DNA of 5,115 nucleotides from Ahrensia sp. (lineage in GTDB: Bacteria; Pseudomonadota; Alphaproteobacteria; Rhizobiales; Rhizobiaceae), in the NCBI GenBank assembly GCA_003233475.1, contig QILU01000008.1, forward strand, positions 1 through 5,115, in the 5' to 3' direction. The notes beneath the pieces were generated by a model. It ran no database searches. It was not told the origin of the DNA and worked only from the letters and a program-made list of their open reading frames with translations. Both the position numbers and the translations under genes were made by a program. Positions 1-5,115 of the stretch are shown here, in pieces (the first letter of the stretch is position 1; each line of letters starts with the position of its first letter).

Positions 1-9
1 TAAATATCC

Positions 10-48
10 TTCAACTTTTTGGCAAAAAGGTTGAAACAACCGTTTCAA
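10..48 (+). promoter_or_regulatory. Leader with two mutually exclusive hairpins upstream of the hydrolase gene
   Basis: Bases 10-20 (TTCAAC then five T) can pair with 24-35 (five A, then GGTTGAA) with one bulged G and a 3-base loop. Bases 31-37 (TTGAAAC) form a perfect 7-bp inverted repeat with 42-48 (GTTTCAA) across a 4-base gap. Both structures need bases 31-35, so only one can form at a time. As DNA, 31-48 would also be a plausible dimeric repressor operator. It lies 14 bases before the GTG at 63. The function is inferred from the symmetry alone, and the upstream context is cut off by the window edge. Confidence 0.35.
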
Positions 49-62
49 AACGCCAATAACAA

Positions 63-929
63 GTGAACGCTATCCTAACAGCAGATCGACCGGAGTATAA
101 GGTGGACATTAAAAAGAGTTTTCTAGACCGGCTTGCGGAATTTATTGCGGGGAGAATTACCGCTCAGTCGTCCGGTTATGAGCCCTATACCCCGTCTGAA
201 CCGGAAATCCTGCTGAAAACTTTGCAGCCCGGCGATGTGCTGCTGGTGGAGGGAAACCAAAAACTGTCGGCGGTGATTAAATACCTCACCCAATCCACCT
301 GGTCCCATGCGGCCCTTTATGTGGGGAACGTTATTCCCGATAACTATCGTGAAACAAACGAGAATAATCCCAATTCAATTCCGCGCCTGATTGAAGTGAA
401 TCTGGGAGAAGGGTGCGTGGCCCGCCCATTAGAAAAATACGCCACCTACAACACCCGCATTTGCCGCCCGGTGGGGCTGACCAAACTGGACCGGGAAAAA
501 CTGGTTACCTACATGGTGGAACGTTTGGGCACCGCCTATGACACCCGCAATGTTTTTGACCTTGCGCGCTATCTTTTGCCTACTCCGCCGATACCGACCC
601 GGTGGCGGCGCAAGATGATTGCCTTTGGTTCCGGCGATCCCACGCGGGCGATTTGTTCCACCCTGATTGCTCAGGCCTTCCAGTCCATTCGCTACCCGAT
701 TTTGCCTAATATTCAAAAACTCAAAGATTGCCTCGAAGATGATTGCGAAGCCTATGCGGTGGATGAGATTTTGCACATTCGGCACCATTCGCTTTTTGCG
801 CCAAGGGATTTTGATCTCTCACCCTATTTTAAGATTGTTAAACCCACCGTTGAAGAAGGGTTTGATTACGGCAAACTCAAATGGGGTGATGAGGAAAGCC
901 CTGAAAACCAGGAAACCGAAAAACAATAG
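63..929 (+). CDS. YiiX/YebB-like NlpC/P60 family cysteine hydrolase (permuted papain-like fold)
   Basis: The protein has 288 residues if it starts at the GTG at 63. It shows the permuted NlpC/P60 arrangement of the YiiX/YebB group, in which the catalytic His comes before the Cys. A PGDVLLVEG strand (56-64) leads to WSHAALYVG (80-88) with the likely catalytic His82. Next comes LIEVNLGEG (109-117) with an acidic Glu111, and then ICSTLIAQAF (197-206) with the likely nucleophile Cys198. All the catalytic positions are present. Known members of the fold cleave amide or thioester bonds of peptides, lipids or cell-wall components; the substrate here is unknown. I see no signal peptide or membrane segment, so it is probably cytoplasmic. 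The C-terminal tail (about 265-288) is acidic and probably disordered. The start is uncertain: the GTG at 63 has no Shine-Dalgarno, while an in-frame GTG at 102 (residue 14) follows GGAG at 92-95 with 6 bases between, giving 275 residues. An in-frame stop at 57-59 rules out a longer form. No terminator is visible before lepA. Confidence 0.85.
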   Translation: MNAILTADRPEYKVDIKKSFLDRLAEFIAGRITAQSSGYEPYTPSEPEILLKTLQPGDVLLVEGNQKLSAVIKYLTQSTWSHAALYVGNVIPDNYRETNENNPNSIPRLIEVNLGEGCVARPLEKYATYNTRICRPVGLTKLDREKLVTYMVERLGTAYDTRNVFDLARYLLPTPPIPTRWRRKMIAFGSGDPTRAICSTLIAQAFQSIRYPILPNIQKLKDCLEDDCEAYAVDEILHIRHHSLFAPRDFDLSPYFKIVKPTVEEGFDYGKLKWGDEESPENQETEKQ

Positions 930-987
930 GGCGGGATAAATTCTATAGACCAGCGCGGTTCAAAGGCCACTTGCAAGGTGGTGTATC

Positions 988-1003
988 GGTGCTAAACAGC
1001 ATC
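988..1003 (+). promoter_or_regulatory. Hairpin covering the lepA translation initiation region
   Basis: GGTGCT (988-993) pairs with AGCATC (998-1003) across the loop AAAC, giving six pairs including one G-T. It ends one base before the lepA ATG and fills the place where a Shine-Dalgarno would normally lie. A second small stem sits just upstream, with CCACTT (967-972) against AGGTGG (976-981). No AGGAG-like sequence is seen at normal spacing. It could be chance, or a structured start region that limits or times LepA synthesis. Confidence 0.3.
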
Positions 1004-1004
1004 C

Positions 1005-2810
1005 ATGAGCACCCCGCTTTCCCATATTCGCAACTTTTCTATTGTTGCCCATATCGACCACGGCAAATCCACCCTTGCCGACCGGCTGATACAGATGTGC
1101 GGCGGGCTGAGCGAGCGTGAAATGTCTGAGCAGGTGCTCGACAGTATGGATATCGAGCGCGAACGCGGCATCACCATCAAAGCCCAGACCGTGCGCCTGC
1201 ATTACAAAGCAAATGACGGTGAAGACTATATCCTCAATCTGATCGACACCCCCGGCCATGTGGATTTCGCCTATGAGGTTTCCCGCTCGCTTTCGGCTTG
1301 CGAAGGATCTTTGCTGGTGGTGGACGCATCTCAAGGGGTGGAAGCGCAAACCCTGGCAAATGTTTATCAGGCCATCGACAACGACCACGAGATTGTCACG
1401 ATTCTAAACAAGATTGATTTACCAGCGGCCGAACCGGAACGGGTTAAGGCGCAAATTGAAGAGGTGATCGGGCTGGACACAGAAGATGCGGTGGAGATTT
1501 CCGCCAAAACAGGCGCCGGCATGGAAGATGTGCTGGAGGCCATCGTAACCCAGTTGCCTGCCCCAAGTGAAGGCGACCGTGACGCCCCCTTAAAAGCCCT
1601 GCTGGTGGATTCGTGGTATGATGCCTATCTCGGGGTGATCGTTCTGGTGCGCATCATTGATGGGGAGTTGAAAAAAGGCCAAGTCATTCGCATGATGGGC
1701 ACGGATGCGAAATACACCCTCGACCGGGTCGGGGTGATCTTGCCTAAACTAAGCGAAGTTGAAACGCTGGGCCCCGGTGAAATCGGCTTTCTCACCGCCT
1801 CGATCAAAGAAGTTGCCGATACCCGCGTTGGCGATACCATCACCGAAGACAAGCGCCAGACAGAGCAGGCTTTGCCCGGCTTTAAGCCGGCCCAACCGGT
1901 GGTGTTTTGCGGGTTGTTCCCGGTGGACGCCGCCGATTTTGAAGATTTACGCTCCGCCGTCGGTAAATTGCGTTTGAATGACGCAAGTTTTTCCTATGAA
2001 ATGGAATCTTCCGCCGCACTTGGTTTTGGTTTTCGCTGCGGATTTTTGGGCCTGCTGCATCTGGAAATTATTCAGGAACGGCTGGAGCGCGAATTTGATC
2101 TTGATCTCATCGCCACCGCCCCGAGTGTGGTCTATGAGCTGCACATGCGCGATGAGACGATAATGAAACTGCACAACCCGGCTGATATGCCGGACGTGAT
2201 GAAGATTATTGAAATTCACGAACCCTGGATCAAAGCCACCATCCTGACCCCGGACGAATATCTGGGGCCCATTTTGAAACTTTGTCAGGACCGCCGTGGC
2301 ATCCAAACCAATCTCACCTATGTGGGTGCCCGCGCCATGTTGGAATATGAATTGCCGTTGAACGAAGTGGTGTTTGATTATTATGACCGGTTGAAATCAA
2401 TCTCCCGGGGTTACGCCTCGTTTGATTATCAAATCCACCAGTACCGGGAAGGTGATCTGGTCAAACTGACCATGATGGTGAACGGAGAGCCAGTGGATGC
2501 GCTTTCCATGCTGGTGCACCGTTCCGTTGCCATCACAAGGGGTCGGGTGATGTGTGAAAAACTCAAGGAGCTGATTCCCAAACACCTGTTCAAAATACCC
2601 ATTCAGGCGGCTATCGGCGGCAATATTATTGCGCGGGAAACAATTTCCGCCATGCGTAAAGATGTGACAGCAAAATGTTATGGCGGGGACGCCTCGCGCA
2701 AGCGCAAGCTGCTGGACAAACAAAAAGCCGGGAAGAAAAAAATGCGCCAATTCGGCAAAGTCGAAATTCCCCAATCCGCCTTTATTGAAGCATTGAAAAT
2801 GGGGGATTAG
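1005..2810 (+). CDS. lepA: Elongation factor 4 (LepA), ribosome-associated translational GTPase
   Basis: A complete 601-residue LepA, the usual family length. The GTPase domain shows all five G motifs: P-loop AHIDHGKS (15-22), RGIT (54-57), DTPGH (81-85), NKID (135-138) and SAKTG (166-170). Domain II follows, then the two EF-G-like alpha/beta domains. The LepA-specific C-terminal domain ends with CYGGD (558-562), the basic stretch [16 protein letters not shown] and a short [12 protein letters not shown] tail. It binds ribosomes and acts during translation; both back-translocation of stalled complexes and a role in initiation or 30S assembly have been proposed for the family. The ATG at 1005 is the only sensible start: an in-frame TAA lies at 993-995 and [18 protein letters not shown] is the typical N-terminus. 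There is no clear ribosome binding site. The gene upstream on the same strand ends 75 bases earlier. In many bacteria lepA precedes lepB, but here a convergent gene follows. Confidence 0.98.
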   Translation: MSTPLSHIRNFSIVAHIDHGKSTLADRLIQMCGGLSEREMSEQVLDSMDIERERGITIKAQTVRLHYKANDGEDYILNLIDTPGHVDFAYEVSRSLSACEGSLLVVDASQGVEAQTLANVYQAIDNDHEIVTILNKIDLPAAEPERVKAQIEEVIGLDTEDAVEISAKTGAGMEDVLEAIVTQLPAPSEGDRDAPLKALLVDSWYDAYLGVIVLVRIIDGELKKGQVIRMMGTDAKYTLDRVGVILPKLSEVETLGPGEIGFLTASIKEVADTRVGDTITEDKRQTEQALPGFKPAQPVVFCGLFPVDAADFEDLRSAVGKLRLNDASFSYEMESSAALGFGFRCGFLGLLHLEIIQERLEREFDLDLIATAPSVVYELHMRDETIMKLHNPADMPDVMKIIEIHEPWIKATILTPDEYLGPILKLCQDRRGIQTNLTYVGARAMLEYELPLNEVVFDYYDRLKSISRGYASFDYQIHQYREGDLVKLTMMVNGEPVDALSMLVHRSVAITRGRVMCEKLKELIPKHLFKIPIQAAIGGNIIARETISAMRKDVTAKCYGGDASRKRKLLDKQKAGKKKMRQFGKVEIPQSAFIEALKMGD

Positions 2811-3277
2811 GCCCTCTCAATCATCCCTGCAAAGCACCCTTGTTTAGCGTTGTGGGCATGGATGGTCTTAATGTTGGGATTTTCAAACAACCGTTCAATC
2901 ACCGCAACAATATTTTCCTCACCCTCAGCAACATCCGCATCCAGCATCATGCCCTGACCATCAAAGCCCCGCAGACTTTGAATTCGGTCCAGCATGACCT
3001 GCGGGATTTCATCTTTCTCGTCATAAGTCTCCTTCGATCCTTCCAAAACATATATGGCATGGCTTGCATGATACGGAGACTTTGCCGGTTGGCTGGTATG
3101 GTTCAACAGCAAAACGCTTTCTCCCAATCGGGCATCACGCATTTCTATGCGATCGGGAAACCCGGGATATTTATCAACCCGGCATCGCACGGCCCCCTGC
3201 TTGGCAAGGTCTTCTTCGCCCATTCCATACAAGGAATGATAGGGCTTTGAGTTTAATCCTGTGATCCGAAAGCTCAT
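2807..3277 (-). CDS. DUF1203 domain-containing protein
   Basis: A 156-residue protein starting MSFRITGL, the typical beginning of DUF1203 proteins. Family-like blocks in order are [65 protein letters not shown] and the C-terminal [13 protein letters not shown]. The domain fills the whole protein, with no signal peptide or membrane segment, so it is probably cytoplasmic. The biochemical function is unknown. The ATG at 3275-3277 was chosen because AGGAAA lies just upstream at proper spacing and the domain begins there; the frame stays open 20 residues further out (to 3337), but that extension does not look like the family. In the members I recall, the PGFP motif is followed by Cys; here it is Asp. 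The gene converges on lepA and its stop codon overlaps the lepA end by 4 bp. Confidence 0.85.
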   Translation of the reverse strand: MSFRITGLNSKPYHSLYGMGEEDLAKQGAVRCRVDKYPGFPDRIEMRDARLGESVLLLNHTSQPAKSPYHASHAIYVLEGSKETYDEKDEIPQVMLDRIQSLRGFDGQGMMLDADVAEGEENIVAVIERLFENPNIKTIHAHNAKQGCFAGMIERA

Positions 3278-3284
3278 AATTATT

Positions 3285-3288
3285 TCCT
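3285..3288 (-). promoter_or_regulatory. Shine-Dalgarno deciding the DUF1203 start
   Basis: On the minus strand AGGA (3288 down to 3285) precedes the ATG at 3277 with 7 bases between. It supports the 156-residue form over the 20-residue extension, which would contain this site inside its coding sequence. Confidence 0.7.
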
Positions 3289-3398
3289 GCAAATAGGGTG
3301 CTGCGCCACCATAATAAGGCCTCTCCTTTCGCGCCACCCGTTTCGTGCAGCGGGAAATTTTCCTAAAGAATTCATTTGATTCAAAGACTTATTAAGGC

Positions 3399-3412
3399 GT
3401 GCAATCCGGCAC
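3399..3412. promoter_or_regulatory. Conserved palindrome in unit A leader
   Basis: GTGCA-ATCC-GGCAC, a 4-bp inverted repeat (GTGC/GCAC) with one mismatched inner position. It sits at the same place as the perfect version in unit B (3947-3960) and could be an operator or part of the promoter region. Confidence 0.35.
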
Positions 3413-3542
3413 AGCGATAATTCATAGCTTTGCCTATGTTGGCTTCAAGTTCAGGGCGCGCCGCCTCGATTAACAGTTCTGATTAAAAACCCCATCGACC
3501 ACTTGCCTGTCATTTCAACGGCCAACAATCAGGGAGAGTGTT

Positions 3543-3739
3543 ATGTACAATATTGCAAACAAGACCAAGCCTAAAATTCATGCAATCACTACACTCACCA
3601 TGACGTTCTTATCACGGTGGTTATTTCTTCCCACACCAATGACACCCATGCTGATAAACCTGAGCGGTGGGCTGCTGGTACTCGTGGGATAACAGCCAAA
3701 ATCAACAGTACAGCACTGTTTTGCTTACCATGCCGATGA
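3543..3739 (+). pseudogene. Frameshifted, internally deleted paralog of the BA14K-like gene
   Basis: The ATG at 3543 has a good ribosome binding site (AGGGAG, 3531-3536). Its first 20 codons align with those of the intact gene at 4076, including a shared TLTM at residues 17-20. A net 2-base insertion near 3603-3613 shifts the frame, so the actual reading ends at a TAA at 3690-3692 after 49 residues. Reading on in the frame starting at 3614 restores similarity to the intact protein: VVISSHTNDTHADKPERWAAG resembles its VVATSFSTDAYAGDRKHWIAGG. That frame ends at a TGA at 3737-3739. The Arg-rich segment and Cys-containing C-terminal motif are missing, which accounts for the roughly 119 bp net loss. 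The signal peptide is split by the frameshift, so a secreted product is unlikely. The 49-residue first frame is hydrophobic at its end and could be translated, but decay of a duplicate is the simplest reading. Confidence 0.75.
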
Positions 3740-3758
3740 AGAACGAACGTAAATGCTG

Positions 3759-3792
3759 CAAACAGTTTCAGGACGCCCGCTCATCCCCTAGA
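3759..3792 (+). repeat. Conserved 3' UTR element, copy A
   Basis: A 34-base stretch beginning CAAACAGTTTCAGG and ending TCATCCCCTAG lies after the broken gene and just before its terminator. It matches 4411-4444 at 31 of 34 positions, all differences being transitions. This is much better conserved than the gene body between the two copies. Confidence 0.7.
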
Positions 3793-3803
3793 GTATCCGT
3801 GTT

Positions 3804-3842
3804 AAAGGCCTGCCCAGCCATCCCGGTTGAGCAGGCCTTTTT
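3804..3842 (+). terminator. Rho-independent terminator of unit A
   Basis: AAAGGCCTGC (3804-3813) pairs perfectly with GCAGGCCTTT (3831-3840) over 10 bp around a 17-base loop. The run of five T at 3838-3842 completes it. It corresponds to the unit B terminator. Confidence 0.85.
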
Positions 3843-3917
3843 GCCTGTTATTTTTGCGCTGCGCTACCATAATTAGGCTCCTCCATCCCTACTACCCAAT
3901 TCCTGATTCAGAAATAA

Positions 3918-3946
3918 TTGCCTTAAATTCAAAGACTTAACATAGT
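3918..3946 (+). promoter_or_regulatory. Possible sigma-70-like promoter of the BA14K-like gene
   Basis: TTGCCT (3918-3923) and CATAGT (3941-3946) are spaced by 17 bases and lie directly before the GTGCA-ATCC-TGCAC palindrome. The -10 match is only 4 of 6. The equivalent region in unit A does not show the same boxes clearly. A start here would give a 5' UTR of roughly 120 bases. Confidence 0.25.
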
Positions 3947-3960
3947 GTGCAATCCTGCAC
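3947..3960. promoter_or_regulatory. Palindrome GTGCA-ATCC-TGCAC in unit B leader
   Basis: A perfect 5-bp inverted repeat with a 4-base spacer, kept at the equivalent place in unit A with one arm position changed. Lying just downstream of the possible -10 box, it would suit a repressor operator. No regulator gene is present in the window. Confidence 0.4.
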
Positions 3961-3988
3961 ATCCATTCTTCATGCCATCTCCTAAGTT

Positions 3989-4025
3989 GGTTTCAAGTTC
4001 AGGGCATGCCGTCCTGATCGAAACC
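3989..4025 (+). promoter_or_regulatory. Predicted 5' UTR stem-loop of the BA14K-like gene
   Basis: GGTTTC (3989-3994) pairs with GAAACC (4020-4025). Inside it CAGGGC (4000-4005) pairs with GTCCTG (4011-4016), including one G-T pair, around the loop ATGCC. The internal loop is 5 by 3 bases. The matching unit A sequence keeps only part of the inner stem and loses the outer one. It might be a regulatory or stabilising leader structure; the ribosome binding site is about 40 bases downstream and is not directly covered. Confidence 0.3.
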
Positions 4026-4064
4026 AAACCGGCCACATACCTACTCAGATAAACGGCCAATAAC

Positions 4065-4070
4065 AGGAGA
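4065..4070 (+). promoter_or_regulatory. Shine-Dalgarno of the BA14K-like gene
   Basis: AGGAGA lies 5 bases before the ATG at 4076 and supports that start. The unit A counterpart, AGGGAG at 3531-3536, is also well placed. Confidence 0.8.
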
Positions 4071-4075
4071 GCATT

Positions 4076-4402
4076 ATGTTCAACACTGCAACAAAGACTA
4101 AATCCAAACTTATTACAGCCGCTACACTCACCATGATGGTTTTCACGGTGGTTGCCACTTCCTTCAGCACCGATGCCTATGCAGGCGATCGTAAGCACTG
4201 GATTGCCGGTGGAATTGCAGCCGGCATCATCGGCACTGCAATTGTCGCCGGTGAGCGACGTCGTAACCGTGAGCGCCGTAGTTATCGTGCATCAAGCTGG
4301 GAGCGCCATGTGGCACGCTGCTACCGCGCCTATCGCTCCTATAATGAGCGCACCGACACCTATATTACTCACAGTGGCTACGAGCGTATCTGCCGAAAAT
4401 AA
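4076..4402 (+). CDS. BA14K-like small secreted protein
   Basis: A 108-residue protein with a Sec-type signal peptide: Lys7, Lys9 and Lys11, a hydrophobic core at about 12-29, and probable cleavage after AYA at residue 36. Next comes a Gly/Ala-rich hydrophobic stretch (42-59) that could span or sit in the membrane. A strongly basic segment (RRRNRERR, 61-68) follows. The C-terminal part, from Trp75 to Cys106, contains Cys82 then YRAYRSYN, TDTYITHSGYERIC. This matches the pattern of the BA14K family, first described as a 14-kDa immunoreactive, lectin-like Brucella protein. The two cysteines could form a disulfide in the periplasm. The role is unknown; an envelope-associated location is inferred. 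The gene is a single transcription unit with its own leader, ribosome binding site and terminator. A broken paralog lies directly upstream in a tandem duplication. The signal peptide and overall architecture are clear; the family assignment rests on the short C-terminal motif. Confidence 0.8.
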   Translation: MFNTATKTKSKLITAATLTMMVFTVVATSFSTDAYAGDRKHWIAGGIAAGIIGTAIVAGERRRNRERRSYRASSWERHVARCYRAYRSYNERTDTYITHSGYERICRK

Positions 4403-4410
4403 AATTTTGA

Positions 4411-4444
4411 CAAACAGTTTCAGGGCACCCGTTCATCCCCTAGA
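4411..4444 (+). repeat. Conserved 3' UTR element, copy B
   Basis: The partner of 3759-3792, located 8 bases after the stop of the BA14K-like gene and 18 bases before the terminator stem. Only 3 of 34 positions differ between the copies. Confidence 0.7.
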
Positions 4445-4462
4445 CGTAGGCACCCTGTTTCG

Positions 4463-4502
4463 AAGGCCTGCCCGGCAAATTACCGCCGGGCAGGCTTTTT
4501 TT
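4463..4502 (+). terminator. Rho-independent terminator of the BA14K-like gene
   Basis: GCCTGCCCGGC (4466-4476) pairs perfectly with GCCGGGCAGGC (4485-4495) around the 8-base loop AAATTACC. A G-T and two A-T pairs extend the stem outward, and seven T (4496-4502) follow. It is a strong, typical intrinsic terminator. Confidence 0.92.
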
Positions 4503-4547
4503 GATAAAAAGCAGTTAGAGCATTTTCGGCTTATTTTGAATCACTAA

Positions 4548-4590
4548 ACTCTACCCCCTCTCCCAGAACAATGGGGTGGGGAGGTAGAGT
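4548..4590. repeat. Long imperfect intergenic stem-loop
   Basis: ACTCTACC (4548-4555) pairs perfectly with GGTAGAGT (4583-4590). The C/G-rich interior (4557-4564 against 4574-4581) continues the stem, with one mismatch on either side and one G-T pair, leaving a 9-base loop. It lies between the convergent BA14K-like and DoxX genes. It has no good T-tract on either strand, so it is not a clear terminator. It could be a member of a dispersed intergenic palindrome family, which one window cannot show. The rest of 4503-4672 shows nothing further that I can support. Confidence 0.45.
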
Positions 4591-4672
4591 AAACTAGGGG
4601 TTGTTGAGTATCATCGTGCATTCTTGCTGCAAACAGCAGCAAAGACTATCTCCGGTTTGAACCCGGGCGTGA

Positions 4673-5115
4673 TTATGGCGAGGTCATTTTGCCTATTTCA
4701 CTTATCTTCCCAGGGACCGGACGTGACCGCATGAGCGCATAGGCACCATCACCCAATAAGAATTGAGAGAACGCTAGAATCGTCAGATAGGCTGGATATT
4801 CCCAGCCGCCATTTTCATTGGTAAATAACCAACCACTACCCCAATGAGCCCAAGTCGCGCCGGCTAAAATTGGAACCAGGATGAGGGCAGCCCAACGTGC
4901 CTGGATGCCCAAAATGAGCATGATCCCGCCGACAGCCTCCAAAATGAAGACGACGTAGGCAGACCAGCCAGGCAGTCCAATTGATTGAAAAAACTGCGCC
5001 GTACCAGGAAGGGTGAAAATAAATAACTTCAAATACAGGCTATGGGCCACAAACATCACACCCAAGGTCACCCGAAGCAAAAAAACCGCCTGCGGCGCAA
5101 AACGTTCATCAACAG
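4673..5115 (-). CDS. DoxX family membrane protein (5' end outside window)
   Basis: A small integral membrane protein of the DoxX family. The frame stays open from the TAA at 4673-4675 to the window edge, reading VDERFAPQAVF before LLRVTLGVMFVAHS. A TTG at 5078-5080 could be taken as a start but lies inside the first membrane helix, so the true start is probably just beyond 5115. Counting from that TTG, hydrophobic helices lie at about 2-22, 41-59, 63-80 and 96-110, the four-helix layout of the family. Typical features are an acidic residue in helix 2 (Glu48 in ILEAVGGIMLILG) and a loop with WLFTNENGGWEYP (84-96) before helix 4. The tail is short and basic. DoxX-like proteins are named after a subunit associated with an archaeal terminal oxidase, but most bacterial members have no proven reaction; some are linked to redox or thiol stress. 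It converges with the BA14K-like gene, and its promoter is not in view. Confidence 0.88.
   Translation of the reverse strand, partial: VDERFAPQAVFLLRVTLGVMFVAHSLYLKLFIFTLPGTAQFFQSIGLPGWSAYVVFILEAVGGIMLILGIQARWAALILVPILAGATWAHWGSGWLFTNENGGWEYPAYLTILAFSQFLLGDGAYALMRSRPVPGKISEIGKMTSP

Larger units (their letters stand above)
3298..3842 (+). repeat. Tandem duplication unit A (BA14K-type module, degenerate copy)
   Basis: This stretch matches bases 3856-4502 in order. The matching blocks are a 23-base left-end box (3298-3320, 3 mismatches to 3856-3878), a 13-base block (3379-3391, identical to 3927-3939), a GTGCA-ATCC palindrome, TTCAAGTTCAGGGC (3444-3457), the AACGGCCAA plus ribosome-binding-site block before the ATG, the coding start, a 34-base 3' element (3759-3792, 3 mismatches) and a terminator. 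The offset to unit B is 558 at the left end, 533 at the start codon and 652 at the 3' element. Unit A therefore has small insertions in its leader and about 119 bp net loss in its gene. The two units are nearly contiguous, which fits tandem duplication. There are no target-site repeats or transposase to suggest an insertion sequence. Confidence 0.8.
3856..4502 (+). repeat. Tandem duplication unit B (BA14K module, intact copy)
   Basis: This is the second copy of the module described at 3298-3842. It starts 13 bases after the T-tract of unit A and runs through its own leader, intact gene, 3' element and terminator. The left-end box (3856-3878) copies sequence that in unit A lies 21-43 bases upstream of the DUF1203 start codon, so the duplicated block began next to that gene. 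Bases 3740-4075 contain no intact gene: they hold the end of unit A and the leader of unit B. Confidence 0.8.

Noticed and set aside
960..1388. Minus-strand open frames over the lepA start and elsewhere in lepA
   Set aside because: They lie opposite a highly conserved GTPase gene, have no recognisable protein features, and are shadows of its codon pattern.
3278..3337. A 20-residue N-terminal extension of the DUF1203 protein
   Set aside because: The ATG at 3277 has a good ribosome binding site and begins the family-typical MSFRITGL; the extension contains that ribosome binding site and does not look like the family.
3667..3876. A 69-residue open frame running through the unit A terminator
   Set aside because: It reads through a perfect intrinsic terminator stem into the next repeat unit, and its sequence does not resemble a protein domain; it results from the degenerate repeat.
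3298..4502. The two units as an insertion sequence or a CRISPR-like array
   Set aside because: There is no transposase, no terminal inverted repeats and no regular short repeats with spacers; two long diverged units with genes and terminators fit a tandem duplication.
4152..4547. A long plus-strand frame overlapping the BA14K-like gene
   Set aside because: It overlaps the intact secreted-protein gene in another frame and runs through its terminator hairpin.
4624..4665. A possible third, highly decayed copy of the BA14K gene start (CAGCAGCAAAGACTATCTCC resembles the first codons at 4080-4105)
   Set aside because: The similarity is short, no leader or 3' element block accompanies it, and a small inverted repeat explains part of it; it is not distinguishable from chance.
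5078..5080. TTG as the start of the DoxX protein
   Set aside because: It falls within the first membrane helix and the frame remains open to the window edge, so the gene is better treated as 5' truncated by the window.

Overview
The window looks like chromosomal DNA from an alphaproteobacterium, possibly of the Hyphomicrobiales (Rhizobiales) side. The support is the style of the LepA protein, a DUF1203 protein, and a BA14K-like secreted protein, a family known mainly from that group. This placement is inferred from protein families, not from a search. There are no tRNA or rRNA genes, CRISPR arrays or transposase genes.

Layout. (1) Bases 63-929, + strand: a YiiX/YebB-type permuted NlpC/P60 papain-like hydrolase, preceded by a short leader with two mutually exclusive hairpins. 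(2) Bases 1005-2810, + strand: full-length lepA (elongation factor 4), with no Shine-Dalgarno sequence and a small hairpin directly against its ATG. (3) Bases 2807-3277, - strand: a DUF1203 protein, convergent with lepA and overlapping its stop codon by 4 bp. (4) Bases 3298-4502: a head-to-tail tandem duplication. Each unit carries a leader, a ribosome binding site, a small secreted-protein gene, a conserved 3' UTR element and a Rho-independent terminator. Unit B (3856-4502) has an intact 108-residue BA14K-like gene. Unit A (3298-3842) has a frameshifted, internally deleted copy, but its ribosome binding site, 3' element and terminator are preserved. (5) Bases 4503-4672: intergenic DNA with a long imperfect stem-loop. 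(6) Bases 4673-5115, - strand: a DoxX-family membrane protein whose 5' end lies outside the window.

The genes do not form one operon or pathway. lepA is housekeeping, the hydrolase and DUF1203 are orphan accessory genes, and the BA14K and DoxX proteins act at the envelope. I see no evidence for a new multi-gene system. The most unusual part is the duplicated BA14K module: its flanking regulatory parts have survived better than the coding sequence of the broken copy, which raises the question of whether unit A is still transcribed as an RNA or as a short peptide gene.
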